This document shows, piece by piece, positions 47,929 through 56,545 of a stretch of 64,000 nucleotides of DNA. The DNA lies in NCBI GenBank assembly GCA_902526165.1, contig CABZKA010000003.1:16064-80063 (forward strand), given 5' to 3'. The notes under the pieces are model-generated. The model worked only from the letters and a program-made list of their open reading frames with translations, did no database searches and was not told the DNA's origin. Source of the DNA: an uncultured Bacteroidota bacterium (GTDB lineage: Bacteria > Bacteroidota > Bacteroidia > Flavobacteriales > Flavobacteriaceae). A program made the position numbers and the translations under genes. Every line of letters starts with the position of its first letter. The stretch's first letter is position 1.

Positions 47929-49385
47929 CAGACAGCAATTTTTAATGATTTTTTGACAACATATAAATCATTGAACTCAATTTTTTTTGATTTTATAATT
48001 TGATATTTTTCATGTCCCTTACCAGCTATTAGAATTATACATTTTTCATTTAACATTGATAGAGCAAGTTTTATTGCTATTTCTCTGTCTAACTCAATCA
48101 TTACTTTTTTTAATTGGATTTTTTCAATACCTGATATCATATCTTCAATTATTTTTTCAGGGTCTTCATATCTAGGATTATCAGATGTAAAAACAGAAAA
48201 TGAACTGTTATTCACTGCTATTAAACCCATTTTTTTTCTTTTATCTTTATCTCTTCCACCACCACATCCTATAACCGTAATCACTTTTAAATTATTAATG
48301 TTTATACTATGAATTGTATTCAAAATATTTAATAATGCATCAGGTGTATGGGCGTAATCTATAATTGCAGTTACATTTTTTTTGGTAACAATTTCAAATC
48401 TTCCAGTCGGTGACTTTAAAAGAGATAAATTTTCATAGATATTTTTTTCATTTAAATTAAGGACCTTGGCTATTGAAGTTACTGAGAGTATATTGTATGC
48501 GTTAAAATTTCCAATTAGTGAAGTTTGAATTTCTACATTATCAATTTTTAATTTCATTCCATCTAATGAGTTTTCTAGCACACGTAATTTAAAATCTGCT
48601 GGTTTTTTTAAGGACATTGTATAGGTTTTGGACCCCGTGTTTTGAGTCATATATACTCCGTTTTTATCATCAATGTTCACCAAAGATTTTTGATTATTTT
48701 TTAAGTTATCAAATAGCCTCTTTTTAGTATTTAAATAACTTTTGAAATCTCCATGATAATTCAAATGATCATGAGTAACATTTGTAAATACGCAGAGAAA
48801 AAATTCTAATGAGTTGATTCTGTCTTGATGAATTGAATGGGAGGATACCTCCATAAAGCAAAAATTGACATCTAAATCAACCATTTTTCTCAAATACAAA
48901 TTAGTATGGTATGAATCTGGTGTAGTTAAATCTGTTTCGTAATTTTTATTATTAATTTTGATTGTATTTGTGGAAATTAATCCACTTTTATAACCCATTT
49001 TTAACATTAAATCGTGAGCAAGGGAAACAGTCGTTGTTTTTCCATTTGTACCAGTTACACCAATTAATTTTAAATTTTTTGATGGATTTCCAAAAAAATT
49101 ACAGCAAATCTTTGCATACGATTTTCTGCTTGATTTGACTTTTATATACGTTATATTTTTGACTAAACTATCAGGTAATTTCTCACATACAATTGTGGAA
49201 GCACCTTGTTCTATAGCATTATCGATAAACTCATGGCCATCACAGTTATTACCATTAATCGCTACAAATAAATATTCAGAATCAATGTTTTTTGAATTGC
49301 TAGAAATATTACGAATAACTAAATCTTTTTTACCAATTAGCTTAACAGGACCAACACCAATTAATATGGTTTCAAGTTTTTTCAT
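47928..49385 (-). CDS. murE: UDP-MurNAc-L-Ala-D-Glu--2,6-diaminopimelate ligase
   Basis: 485 residues. It adds the third residue of the stem peptide. TGTNGKTT at 111-118 is the ATP loop. The DNPR motif (FTSDNPRYEDPEKI near residue 404) marks meso-diaminopimelate as substrate and not lysine. VFTNVTHDHLNYHGDF and IDYAHTPDAL are ligase-domain hallmarks. It overlaps ftsI by 4 bases. No murF follows it, which is typical for this phylum, where murF lies elsewhere. Confidence 0.98.
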   Translation of the reverse strand: MKKLETILIGVGPVKLIGKKDLVIRNISSNSKNIDSEYLFVAINGNNCDGHEFIDNAIEQGASTIVCEKLPDSLVKNITYIKVKSSRKSYAKICCNFFGNPSKNLKLIGVTGTNGKTTTVSLAHDLMLKMGYKSGLISTNTIKINNKNYETDLTTPDSYHTNLYLRKMVDLDVNFCFMEVSSHSIHQDRINSLEFFLCVFTNVTHDHLNYHGDFKSYLNTKKRLFDNLKNNQKSLVNIDDKNGVYMTQNTGSKTYTMSLKKPADFKLRVLENSLDGMKLKIDNVEIQTSLIGNFNAYNILSVTSIAKVLNLNEKNIYENLSLLKSPTGRFEIVTKKNVTAIIDYAHTPDALLNILNTIHSININNLKVITVIGCGGGRDKDKRKKMGLIAVNNSSFSVFTSDNPRYEDPEKIIEDMISGIEKIQLKKVMIELDREIAIKLALSMLNEKCIILIAGKGHEKYQIIKSKKIEFNDLYVVKKSLKIAV

Positions 49386-51190
49386 TGATTTGTACTAGTT
49401 ATTTTATTGCTAATTAATCCTCTTTCAATTTCTGCTAGAGAAAATTCAAGATGATTAGGATACTTAGACATAATTTTTTCTGCAATATTTTTAAAAACAG
49501 GACCTGCAACTGTCGATCCATAATACCCTAATTTTTTATTTGGCTTATTAATCGTTATTATGCATGAATACTTTGGTTTATCAGACGGGAAAAAGCCAAC
49601 AAAACTTGAATTATAATTAATACTATCTGTATTATAATCAATTTGAGCAGTACCTGTTTTTCCAGAGATGCCAAAATATTTAGACTTTATATTATTGGCT
49701 GTACCGTTTGGATGATGCACTACATCATAAAGCATTTTATTAATTATCTCCAGCGTTTTCTTAGAGCAAACGGATGAATTGATAATCTCCTTCTTAAATT
49801 TATAATCATTTTCAACGGAGCTAATAACCTTTTCTAAAAATTTTGGCTTTACCATTTCTCCATTATTTGCTATTGAATTATAAAATGTTAAAATCTGAAG
49901 CGGAGTTAATGATATTCCGTAACCATATGCCATCCATGGTAATGATAATCCATTCCAATTTTTATCATCAGGGTGAGGAAATATTGGCTTTGGTTCACCC
50001 TTTATTTCAATTCCTAATGGTTCATCAATTCCAATATTTGAAATTCTATTTACGAATTTTCTTGGTTGATTTTTATAAAAATCATTTATTGCTGATACAA
50101 TCCCTGTATTTGATGATAATCTAAAAATATCCATCAAATTTATCTCTCCATAGCCACCCTCTTTTGAATCTTTAACATCATAACCATAGAAGTTTAATTT
50201 GCCATTTTTTGTATCTATTTTTTGAATTGTATCGAATGCATTATCCTCCAATAAAGAAATAATAGACATTAACTTAAAAGTTGAACCGGGCTCTAAAGAT
50301 TCACCTACTGCATAATTCAATTTTTCGTAGTATTTACCCTCACTAGTTCTACCAAAATTAGATATTGCTTTAATTTTACCAGTGCTCACCTCCATGACTA
50401 TAGCTGATGAGTGATCAGCTTCAAAATTTATAGTTTGCTCTAAAAGATTATCATGAACTATATCTTGGATTTCAACATCAATTGTTGAATATACATTTGA
50501 TCCGTTAATAGGGTTCTTATTTAAATCATTATCTAAAATTTTCCATTGTCCATTTGAGATTTTTCTCTTTGTTACAAGTCCATTTTTCCCTCTCAAAAAA
50601 TTCCCATAAGCATGCTCTAAGCCAACGCCTCTAAAATTTCCCTTCTCATCTACTCTTTCATATCCAACAGTTCTTTCAGCAATTTTCCCAAAGGGATATT
50701 CTCTTGTAACTTTATTTTCAATAATTAGTCCTCCCTTTATTGTACCATATTTAAGAATGGGGAAACTTTTAATTATTTCTAATGATTTTAAATCAATGTT
50801 TCTGAAAATGTTAAAATATCTATTGTTCTTTTCACGAGCTTTTTTTATTCTTGAACATTCATCATCAGAGCTCGTTTTCTTCAATTTTGAAATTTTTTCA
50901 CAAAGAGATCTTAGTTCAGTTTGAAAAATTCTATCAGAAATAATTTTTGTATCAATAAAAATATCATACTTTGAGAGAGTAGTTGCTAGTATACTACCAT
51001 CGCTTGAATATAAATTACCTCTAACAGGTTTTACTATAAAATTCTTTACAGTTTTATCCTCAGCAATTTTTCTATACTTATCTCCATCAATGAATTGTAT
51101 TTGAAATAGCTTATAAAAAATTCCCAAAGAGAACACTAGTAATAAAAACCCAATAATATATAATCGTATTAAAAAATTATTTTCCATCAT
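49382..51190 (-). CDS. ftsI: Septal penicillin-binding protein FtsI (class B transpeptidase)
   Basis: 602 residues. One membrane helix (8-28) precedes a pedestal domain (RGNLYSSDGSILATT near 58-71) and the transpeptidase domain with STFK at 303-306 (catalytic Ser303), SSN at 359-361 and KTGT in GISGKTGTAQ near 510. The protein stops about 35 residues after the transpeptidase fold. The C-terminal PASTA domain that I recall on many flavobacterial FtsI proteins is absent. It crosslinks septal peptidoglycan together with FtsW. It overlaps ftsL and murE by 4 bases each. Confidence 0.97.
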   Translation of the reverse strand: MMENNFLIRLYIIGFLLLVFSLGIFYKLFQIQFIDGDKYRKIAEDKTVKNFIVKPVRGNLYSSDGSILATTLSKYDIFIDTKIISDRIFQTELRSLCEKISKLKKTSSDDECSRIKKAREKNNRYFNIFRNIDLKSLEIIKSFPILKYGTIKGGLIIENKVTREYPFGKIAERTVGYERVDEKGNFRGVGLEHAYGNFLRGKNGLVTKRKISNGQWKILDNDLNKNPINGSNVYSTIDVEIQDIVHDNLLEQTINFEADHSSAIVMEVSTGKIKAISNFGRTSEGKYYEKLNYAVGESLEPGSTFKLMSIISLLEDNAFDTIQKIDTKNGKLNFYGYDVKDSKEGGYGEINLMDIFRLSSNTGIVSAINDFYKNQPRKFVNRISNIGIDEPLGIEIKGEPKPIFPHPDDKNWNGLSLPWMAYGYGISLTPLQILTFYNSIANNGEMVKPKFLEKVISSVENDYKFKKEIINSSVCSKKTLEIINKMLYDVVHHPNGTANNIKSKYFGISGKTGTAQIDYNTDSINYNSSFVGFFPSDKPKYSCIITINKPNKKLGYYGSTVAGPVFKNIAEKIMSKYPNHLEFSLAEIERGLISNKITSTNQ

Positions 51191-51501
51191 TTTTTTGTAA
51201 TAATAATTTTAATTGGTGGGTTTAGTGATGGTCCAATTCCTCTTTCATATAATTGAATTTTGATATTTGACTCCATTTTTAGTGTAACTATTTCTTTTCT
51301 CACGCCAACAAATTCATTTTCAACCAATGCTAGTTTATTAGATAAATCATTTAATTTGTAGATTTTTGTATCAACACTATGCGAAAAGTAAATCATAATT
51401 AAAGCGAGAAAGAATAAAAACATGATGAACCTTATATTTTTGAGATTTGTTTGTTCAATTATGAACCTTCCATTAATAATATCAAATAATTTCTTTATCA
51501 T
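51187..51501 (-). CDS. ftsL: FtsL-like division protein
   Basis: 104 residues: basic N-terminus, one membrane helix (about 26-42, FIMFLFFLALIMIYF), then a coiled-coil-prone stretch (YKLNDLSNKLALVENEFVGVRKEIVTLKME). The sequence is not diagnostic. The call rests on topology and the fixed position between rsmH and ftsI. FtsL bridges FtsQ with FtsW-FtsI. The C-terminus GPSLNPPIKIIITKK resembles other Bacteroidota FtsL proteins. Confidence 0.9.
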   Translation of the reverse strand: MIKKLFDIINGRFIIEQTNLKNIRFIMFLFFLALIMIYFSHSVDTKIYKLNDLSNKLALVENEFVGVRKEIVTLKMESNIKIQLYERGIGPSLNPPIKIIITKK

Positions 51502-52394
51502 AATTTTATCGCCGATCTTAATTTTGCACTCCTTGATCTTGTATTAAATTTTAATTCAGATTCTTTTGGTTTTAAAAAATGAAATTTTAGTTTGAAAGGA
51601 TTTGAGAAATTTCCAAATTCGTCTTTAACAGGCTCTTGATCAAAACAACCATTTTTAAAAAACCTTTTTACCAGACGGTCCTCTGCTGAATGATAGGTTA
51701 TTACAGACATAATTCCGTTTTTTGATAAAAGATTTTTAGATTGGATTAATATTTCCTTTAAAAATTCGAGCTCTTTATTTACCTCAATCCTAATTGACTG
51801 GTAAACTCTGGCTAAAAAACTATTTTTAGTATTAACGGAGAAAAATGTTTCCAAAACATAATTTAAATCGTTGGACGTTGTGATTTTTTTATTTTCTCTT
51901 TCTTTACAAATTATTTTTGCAATCTTTTTTGAGTTTTTTAAATCTCCATTTAGATAAAATAAATTTGAGAGCTCACTTTCGGAGTAATTATTAATGACTT
52001 GTATGGCATCCAAATTTTGATTTTGATTCATTCTCATGTCTAATTTATATCCAGGATGAAAGCTAAATCCTCTATTTTTTTTATCTAATTGGTGAGATGA
52101 TACACCCAAATCAGCTAATATTCCGTCAACTTTTCTAATTTTTAAATATTCAAGAGTTTGCATCAAAAAAATATTATTTTGCCTAAAAAAAATTAATCGC
52201 TCATCATCAATTATGTTGCTTTGTGAATCCAAATCTTGATCGAAAGCAATCAGCTTTCCGTTACTCCCTAATCGATTTAATATTTCTCGAGAGTGACCAC
52301 CACCACCATATGTCATATCAACATAAACACCATTTCCTCGAATTTCCAAACTATCTAAACTTTCATTTAACAGTACAGGTTTATGATAATTCAT
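51498..52394 (-). CDS. rsmH: 16S rRNA (cytosine-1402-N4)-methyltransferase
   Basis: 298 residues. It methylates C1402 in the ribosomal P site using SAM. YHKPVLLNESLDSL at the start, VDMTYGGGGHSREIL near 25-39 (SAM loop), IDGILADLGVSSHQLD-like VDGILADLGVSSHQLD, RGFSFHPGYKLDMRMN and the C-terminal VITYHSAEDRLVKRFF with NTRSRSAKLRSA are diagnostic. It overlaps mraZ by 14 bases and ftsL by 4. Confidence 0.98.
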   Translation of the reverse strand: MNYHKPVLLNESLDSLEIRGNGVYVDMTYGGGGHSREILNRLGSNGKLIAFDQDLDSQSNIIDDERLIFFRQNNIFLMQTLEYLKIRKVDGILADLGVSSHQLDKKNRGFSFHPGYKLDMRMNQNQNLDAIQVINNYSESELSNLFYLNGDLKNSKKIAKIICKERENKKITTSNDLNYVLETFFSVNTKNSFLARVYQSIRIEVNKELEFLKEILIQSKNLLSKNGIMSVITYHSAEDRLVKRFFKNGCFDQEPVKDEFGNFSNPFKLKFHFLKPKESELKFNTRSRSAKLRSAIKL

Positions 52395-52845
52395 TGTTTT
52401 GATTACCCATAACTTGTTCTGTCAACTTTACAAAATCAATATTTTTATCATTAATTGATTTTTCGTATTGGTCTTTATCCCATATTTCAATAATATTAAT
52501 AGCAGAAGCCATGACAACATTTTTTTTTAGTTTTATATTTGTGATTAAATCAATTGGAACCAATAATCTTCCATTAGAATCTAAATCAAGTGCCCTAACA
52601 CCAGCACTAAATATTCTGATAAAATCATTATTCTTTTTAATGAACCTGTTCAAAGAATTTATTTTTTCCATTACACCTTTCCACTCAACCATAGGGTAAA
52701 GTTCAAGACAAGACTGGAATACAGATCTTTTGATAATAAAGCCATCTTTTAAATTTCCATCAAGTTGTTTTTTTAACTGTGATGGTAAAAGTATCCTACC
52801 TTTATTGTCAATTTTACACTCGAAAGTTCCAGTTAGTTTTGTCAT
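52381..52845 (-). CDS. mraZ: Transcriptional regulator MraZ
   Basis: 154 residues from ATG 52845 (MTKLTGTFECKIDNKGR). A longer in-frame start at 52908 would translate the GTGGG operator repeats and is rejected. Two AbrB-like swapped-hairpin domains carry the duplicated motif: CKIDNKGRILLPSQLKKQL at about 9-27 and LDLDSNGRLLVPIDLI near 91-106. MraZ binds its own promoter and in E. coli represses the division operon. It is the first gene of the 14-gene cluster. Confidence 0.98.
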   Translation of the reverse strand: MTKLTGTFECKIDNKGRILLPSQLKKQLDGNLKDGFIIKRSVFQSCLELYPMVEWKGVMEKINSLNRFIKKNNDFIRIFSAGVRALDLDSNGRLLVPIDLITNIKLKKNVVMASAINIIEIWDKDQYEKSINDKNIDFVKLTEQVMGNQNNELS

Positions 52846-52863
52846 ATTCGAAACGCCTTCTTT

Positions 52864-52871
52864 CAAATATA
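52864..52871 (-). promoter_or_regulatory. Candidate -7 element of the mraZ operon
   Basis: Minus-strand TATATTTG fits TAnnTTTG and ends 18 bases before the mraZ ATG. The -33 position is occupied by the GTGGG repeats, with no TTTG there, which suits a promoter blocked when MraZ binds. Confidence 0.45.
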
Positions 52872-52881
52872 TATATTTTAT

Positions 52882-52906
52882 CCCACTTTTTCCCACTTTT
52901 TCCCAC
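52882..52906 (-). repeat. Three 10-bp GTGGGAAAAA repeats, probable MraZ operator
   Basis: On the minus strand GTGGGA occurs at 52906, 52896 and 52886, each separated by exactly four more As, so the period is 10 bp (one helical turn). E. coli MraZ binds three TGGGN boxes with 5-bp spacing upstream of mraZ, the same spacing as here. The repeats lie 37-61 bases before the mraZ ATG. Confidence 0.75.
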
Positions 52907-53068
52907 ATTGTTAATAAGTAAAAAAAATCTTAGGTCAATACTATATAAAATGTTGATTTGCAATATTTTATGAATAGAATTTTAAATTTTTATAATAAAA
53001 ATTAATCTTTTAATAAAAAGTGTATTCTATATGATTACTTTAGCATCGACAATTTGAATTATTTTTTA
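52907..53068. other. AT-rich divergent gap between mraZ and the hydrolase
   Basis: About 160 bases with almost no G or C and no reading frame or RNA that I can recognise. It presumably holds the upstream region of the mraZ operon and the promoter of the alpha/beta hydrolase. Confidence 0.6.
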
Positions 53069-53818
53069 ATGATAAATACAAATTTTCAATACTTGTCAAA
53101 AGGCGATGGTCAGCCCATAATTATTCTTCATGGTCTAATGGGTGGCCTCAGTAATTTTAATGACGTATTCGATTTTTTTCCAGAGATTGGATATCGTATC
53201 ATTGCCCCAGAGCTTCCTGTCTACAGCTCCAGTATTATAGATACAAATTTGAAACATTTTTCAAAGTATGTCTATTCCTTCATTAAACATTTGGGATTAA
53301 AAAATGTTATACTCCTGGGAAATTCAATGGGTGGTCACGTTGGATTAATCTTTACAAAATTATATCCTGAGTTAGTAAAAGGACTGGTTTTAACCGGAAG
53401 TTCTGGCCTTTATGAAAATTCAATGGGCGATTCTTACCCTAAAAGAGAAGACTATAACTTTATAAAAAAGAAAACAGAAAATGTTTTTTACAACGCAAAG
53501 GTTGCCACAAAAGAACTTATTGATGAGGTGTATGAAACCGTTAATGATCGAAAAAAATTAATTAAAATTCTTGCCTTGGCAAAAAGTGCCATCAGGCATA
53601 ACATGTCTAAAGATTTACCCAAAATTAAAATTCCAACAGCATTAATATGGGGAAAAAATGATAATGTTACACCTCCTAATGTTGCTTTGGAATTTGATAA
53701 TTTAATGCCAAACTCTGACTTATTTTGGATTGACAAATGCGGCCACGCACCTATGATGGAACATCCAAAAAAATTCAATGAGATTCTAAAAATGTGGTTA
53801 TTAAAAAAAAGATTTTAA
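53069..53818 (+). CDS. Alpha/beta hydrolase
   Basis: 249 residues from ATG 53069 (TTG 53054 would add five). Classic alpha/beta hydrolase fold: oxyanion-hole motif IILHGLMGG near residue 19, nucleophile elbow LLGNSMGGHVG with Ser near 88, acid region IWGKNDNVTPP and catalytic His in IDKCGHAPMMEHP near the C-terminus. The substrate is unknown. I recall the same gene upstream of mraZ in other flavobacteria. It overlaps engB by one base (TAATG). Confidence 0.92.
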   Translation: MINTNFQYLSKGDGQPIIILHGLMGGLSNFNDVFDFFPEIGYRIIAPELPVYSSSIIDTNLKHFSKYVYSFIKHLGLKNVILLGNSMGGHVGLIFTKLYPELVKGLVLTGSSGLYENSMGDSYPKREDYNFIKKKTENVFYNAKVATKELIDEVYETVNDRKKLIKILALAKSAIRHNMSKDLPKIKIPTALIWGKNDNVTPPNVALEFDNLMPNSDLFWIDKCGHAPMMEHPKKFNEILKMWLLKKRF

Positions 53819-54396
53819 TGAAATTTTCAAAAATTAATTTTTTAAAAAGTAGCCCAAACACAATACAGTGCCCCAAAAGTAATTTCAAAGAAATTGCATT
53901 TATTGGAAGATCTAATGTGGGAAAATCTAGTTTAATCAATATGCTTTTTAATAATAAAAATCTTGCAAAAATTTCAAAAAAGCCTGGTAAAACAAAATTG
54001 ATAAATCATTTCATAATTAATGATACCATCCTATTGGCAGACCTTCCTGGATATGGATATGCAAAGCTTTCAAAAGTTGAAACAAAAAAAATTAACGAAA
54101 TAATTCAAGATTATATAGAAAATCGTAAAAATCTAACTAAACTATTTCTATTAATTGACATTAGGCATGAACTAATAAAAACAGACCTATTATTTATTAA
54201 TTACCTTGATAATCTAAAGAAAAGTTTTCATGTAATTTTTACTAAATCTGATAAGTTAAAGATGAATGAACTTTCAAAAAAATCAAATAACTATATTAAA
54301 AATATTAAGTCTTCATATTTAGAGAATAAATTTTTTGTAAGTTCTTCATCTTCTAAAAATGGAAAAGAAGAAATTTTAAATTTTATTATGGAATAA
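53818..54396 (+). CDS. engB: Ribosome biogenesis GTPase YihA/EngB
   Basis: 192 residues from the ATG at 53818, which shares a base with the preceding stop. It belongs to the TRAFAC GTPases and assists 50S assembly. G1 is GRSNVGKS at 30-37, G2 PGKTKLINHF, G3 DLPGYGYAKL, G4 TKSDK near 149 and G5 VSSSSSKNG near the end. It is convergent with gldC with only six bases between the stops. Confidence 0.97.
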   Translation: MKFSKINFLKSSPNTIQCPKSNFKEIAFIGRSNVGKSSLINMLFNNKNLAKISKKPGKTKLINHFIINDTILLADLPGYGYAKLSKVETKKINEIIQDYIENRKNLTKLFLLIDIRHELIKTDLLFINYLDNLKKSFHVIFTKSDKLKMNELSKKSNNYIKNIKSSYLENKFFVSSSSSKNGKEEILNFIME

Positions 54397-54402
54397 TAAA
54401 AG

Positions 54403-54738
54403 TTAATATTTTTTTAGGGTTAATTTTTCAGCAAAATGATCGCAGAAATCGGAAAAATCGTTAAATATTTTTTCATTATTAGTTGACTTTAAATAAGTTT
54501 TTGACAAGCTAACGAGGGTTTGATAAATAAATATATTCATATGATCAAGCGGCATATCTTTGGTCCAAAGATCAATTTTCAAAGTCTCCTTTTTATCAAA
54601 ATCCCAGGTACTTAAAATTAGTGCTTTTACATCTTGATTAGTCACACCCCCACCTTCTGCTGACCACTTTATATTCTCAGGAATCTTATTCTCATCAAGT
54701 TCAACATTTATAAGTATATCTTTTTTTATTTTTTTCAT
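54403..54738 (-). CDS. gldC: Gliding motility protein GldC
   Basis: 111 residues. The sequence matches GldC as I recall it from Flavobacterium: KFKV-like INVELDENKIPENIKWSAEGGG, VKALILSTWD, ETLKIDLWTKDMPLDHMNIF and FSDFCDHFAEKLTLKK. In F. johnsoniae GldC has no clear enzymatic activity, and loss of it reduces gliding. It overlaps gldB by 4 bases. Confidence 0.93.
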   Translation of the reverse strand: MKKIKKDILINVELDENKIPENIKWSAEGGGVTNQDVKALILSTWDFDKKETLKIDLWTKDMPLDHMNIFIYQTLVSLSKTYLKSTNNEKIFNDFSDFCDHFAEKLTLKKY

Positions 54739-55694
54739 TTTCTTGGGCTGTAATTAGATTTCAAATATAAATCATATTCATTCATAGTGACTAAATTTTT
54801 GAGTTCAACATTGTATTTTTTTTGATAAGATTTTACAATATTATAACCGATCCATTTGCCTACCATGGGGCTAGATTCCAAATCTATTGATAATCCAAAC
54901 TTTGAATATGGAGCATCATGAATAAATCTTTTATCAAGCGAAATGTCAGTAGAAAAAATTAAGTTGTTTTTAACAAAATACTCCCACATTTCATATTCAT
55001 TTTCAGTTAACCAATTTATATTTTCTTGATTAATACCAATAATTTTTTCAAGACCAAAATCTGTCATTTTTTCCATTGAATAAATAATTTTTCCATTATA
55101 AATAATTTTTGAAATAAATCTTCTATCATTTGGGTATTTAATTAAATCTTCTATAAGAGATTGAATTATATCTTTGACAAAGTAGTCTGCATTCATTTTC
55201 GTTGAAATGTAATTGGGTATTGATTCATAGTGAATATTGTTACCCAAGTAACAATCGGTGGAAACAAAAAGAAGAGAGTCTGACCTTACAATATTATAGT
55301 TGTAGTCGATGCCATTATTTATAGTAATGATTTTTGGAATATAAAAACTACCGAACTTACTTTGTATTTGTTTGATATTTTTTGAAATTTCGATTTTATA
55401 TGAATTAAAATTTTTAAAAACTTGTTCAGACTTTTTAAAAATATCCCTTCTCAAAGTATCATTGTAAATACTCATCCAATCCTCTATTGTAAACTGATCA
55501 GGGAATAAATAGGGAAATTTCTTTTTCAGGGACGAAATTGAGTCAAAATCGTACTCAAAAAAAAGTTTTTCAAATCTAATTACTTCGATTTCTTTTGTAT
55601 AATCATTATCTTCATTTTTTATGTTTTTACATGAACAAAAAATTAAAATAGATACTAAAAAAATAAAAGAAAAATAGTGTTTGAAAAAAAACAT
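54735..55694 (-). CDS. gldB: Gliding motility lipoprotein GldB
   Basis: 319 residues from ATG 55694, which gives a lipoprotein signal MFFFKHYFSFIFLVSILIFC with the lipidated Cys near residue 22. A longer frame to 55763 overlaps the divergent nadE and is not used. The body has DFDSISSLKKKFPYLFPDQFTIEDW, CYLGNNIHYESIPNYIS near the middle, and the C-terminal VGKWIGYNIVKSYQKK. It is essential for gliding in F. johnsoniae and probably sits at the inner membrane. It lies 19 bases from nadE on the other strand. Confidence 0.92.
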   Translation of the reverse strand: MFFFKHYFSFIFLVSILIFCSCKNIKNEDNDYTKEIEVIRFEKLFFEYDFDSISSLKKKFPYLFPDQFTIEDWMSIYNDTLRRDIFKKSEQVFKNFNSYKIEISKNIKQIQSKFGSFYIPKIITINNGIDYNYNIVRSDSLLFVSTDCYLGNNIHYESIPNYISTKMNADYFVKDIIQSLIEDLIKYPNDRRFISKIIYNGKIIYSMEKMTDFGLEKIIGINQENINWLTENEYEMWEYFVKNNLIFSTDISLDKRFIHDAPYSKFGLSIDLESSPMVGKWIGYNIVKSYQKKYNVELKNLVTMNEYDLYLKSNYSPRK

Positions 55695-55713
55695 TTGGCA
55701 AGTAATTTGATCA

Positions 55714-56541
55714 ATGTTATTTGAAACCATGTTTAAAGATAATTCAAAAATAATCAACTTCATAGTAGACTGGTTATGCGATTATTGTGATGATAATTCA
55801 GTTGATGGGTTTGTTGTGGGTGTATCAGGCGGAATTGATTCTGCGTTGACCTCCACTTTATGTTGTATGACTGAGAAACCTGTATTATGTATTCAAATGC
55901 CAATACACCAATCCAAAAGTGAAATCACAAGATCATCAAATCATATTAAATGGTTGGAGCAACATTTTACAAATGTTATTTCAGTTGAAGACAATCTTTC
56001 TTCAGTTTACGAAGAGTTTGTAAAATCTAAAAATAGTGCAACAAATTTATTAACTGATAAAGTTGAGAACAAAGAACTCGCTTTAGCTAATACAAGATCA
56101 AGACTTAGAATGGTAAATCTGTATTTTCACGCAACAGCAAATAACTATATAGTAGCTGGAACAGGGAACAAAGTTGAAGATTTTGGTGTGGGTTTCTATA
56201 CAAAATATGGGGATGGTGGTGTTGATATTTCACCAATTGCGGATCTTATGAAAAGTGAAGTAAGATCTCTTGCAAAATCTTTAAAAATTAATAATGAGAT
56301 TATTTTAGCTAAACCAACTGATGGTCTTTGGGATGACACCAGGACAGATGAAGAGCAAATTGGAGCAAATTATGATGAGCTAGAATGGGCCATGAACGAA
56401 ATTGAAAAAGGAAAAAAATCTGTTGATTTTGAAGGTAGGGAAAAAGAGGTAATTGAAATATTAATAAGATTTAATTCTCAGAACAAACACAAAATGATTC
56501 CAATACCAATTTGTAAAATACCAGAAATATTAAAAAATTAA
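55714..56541 (+). CDS. nadE: Ammonia-dependent NAD+ synthetase
   Basis: 275 residues (270 if ATG 55729 is used). It amidates deamido-NAD with ammonia and ATP. VVGVSGGIDSALTS carries the PP-loop SGGIDS at 38-43. ALANTRSRLRM, VAGTGNKVEDFGVGFYTKYGDGGVDISPIADLMKSEV and KPTDGLWDDTRTDE are diagnostic. No glutaminase domain is present, so it uses free ammonia. It is convergent with dnaG across four bases. Confidence 0.96.
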   Translation: MLFETMFKDNSKIINFIVDWLCDYCDDNSVDGFVVGVSGGIDSALTSTLCCMTEKPVLCIQMPIHQSKSEITRSSNHIKWLEQHFTNVISVEDNLSSVYEEFVKSKNSATNLLTDKVENKELALANTRSRLRMVNLYFHATANNYIVAGTGNKVEDFGVGFYTKYGDGGVDISPIADLMKSEVRSLAKSLKINNEIILAKPTDGLWDDTRTDEEQIGANYDELEWAMNEIEKGKKSVDFEGREKEVIEILIRFNSQNKHKMIPIPICKIPEILKN

Positions 56542-56545
56542 TAGT

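Noticed and set aside
52846..52908. Longer in-frame start for mraZ at 52908
   Set aside because: The extra 21 residues would be translated from the GTGGG repeats and the -7 element. The family N-terminus begins at ATG 52845.
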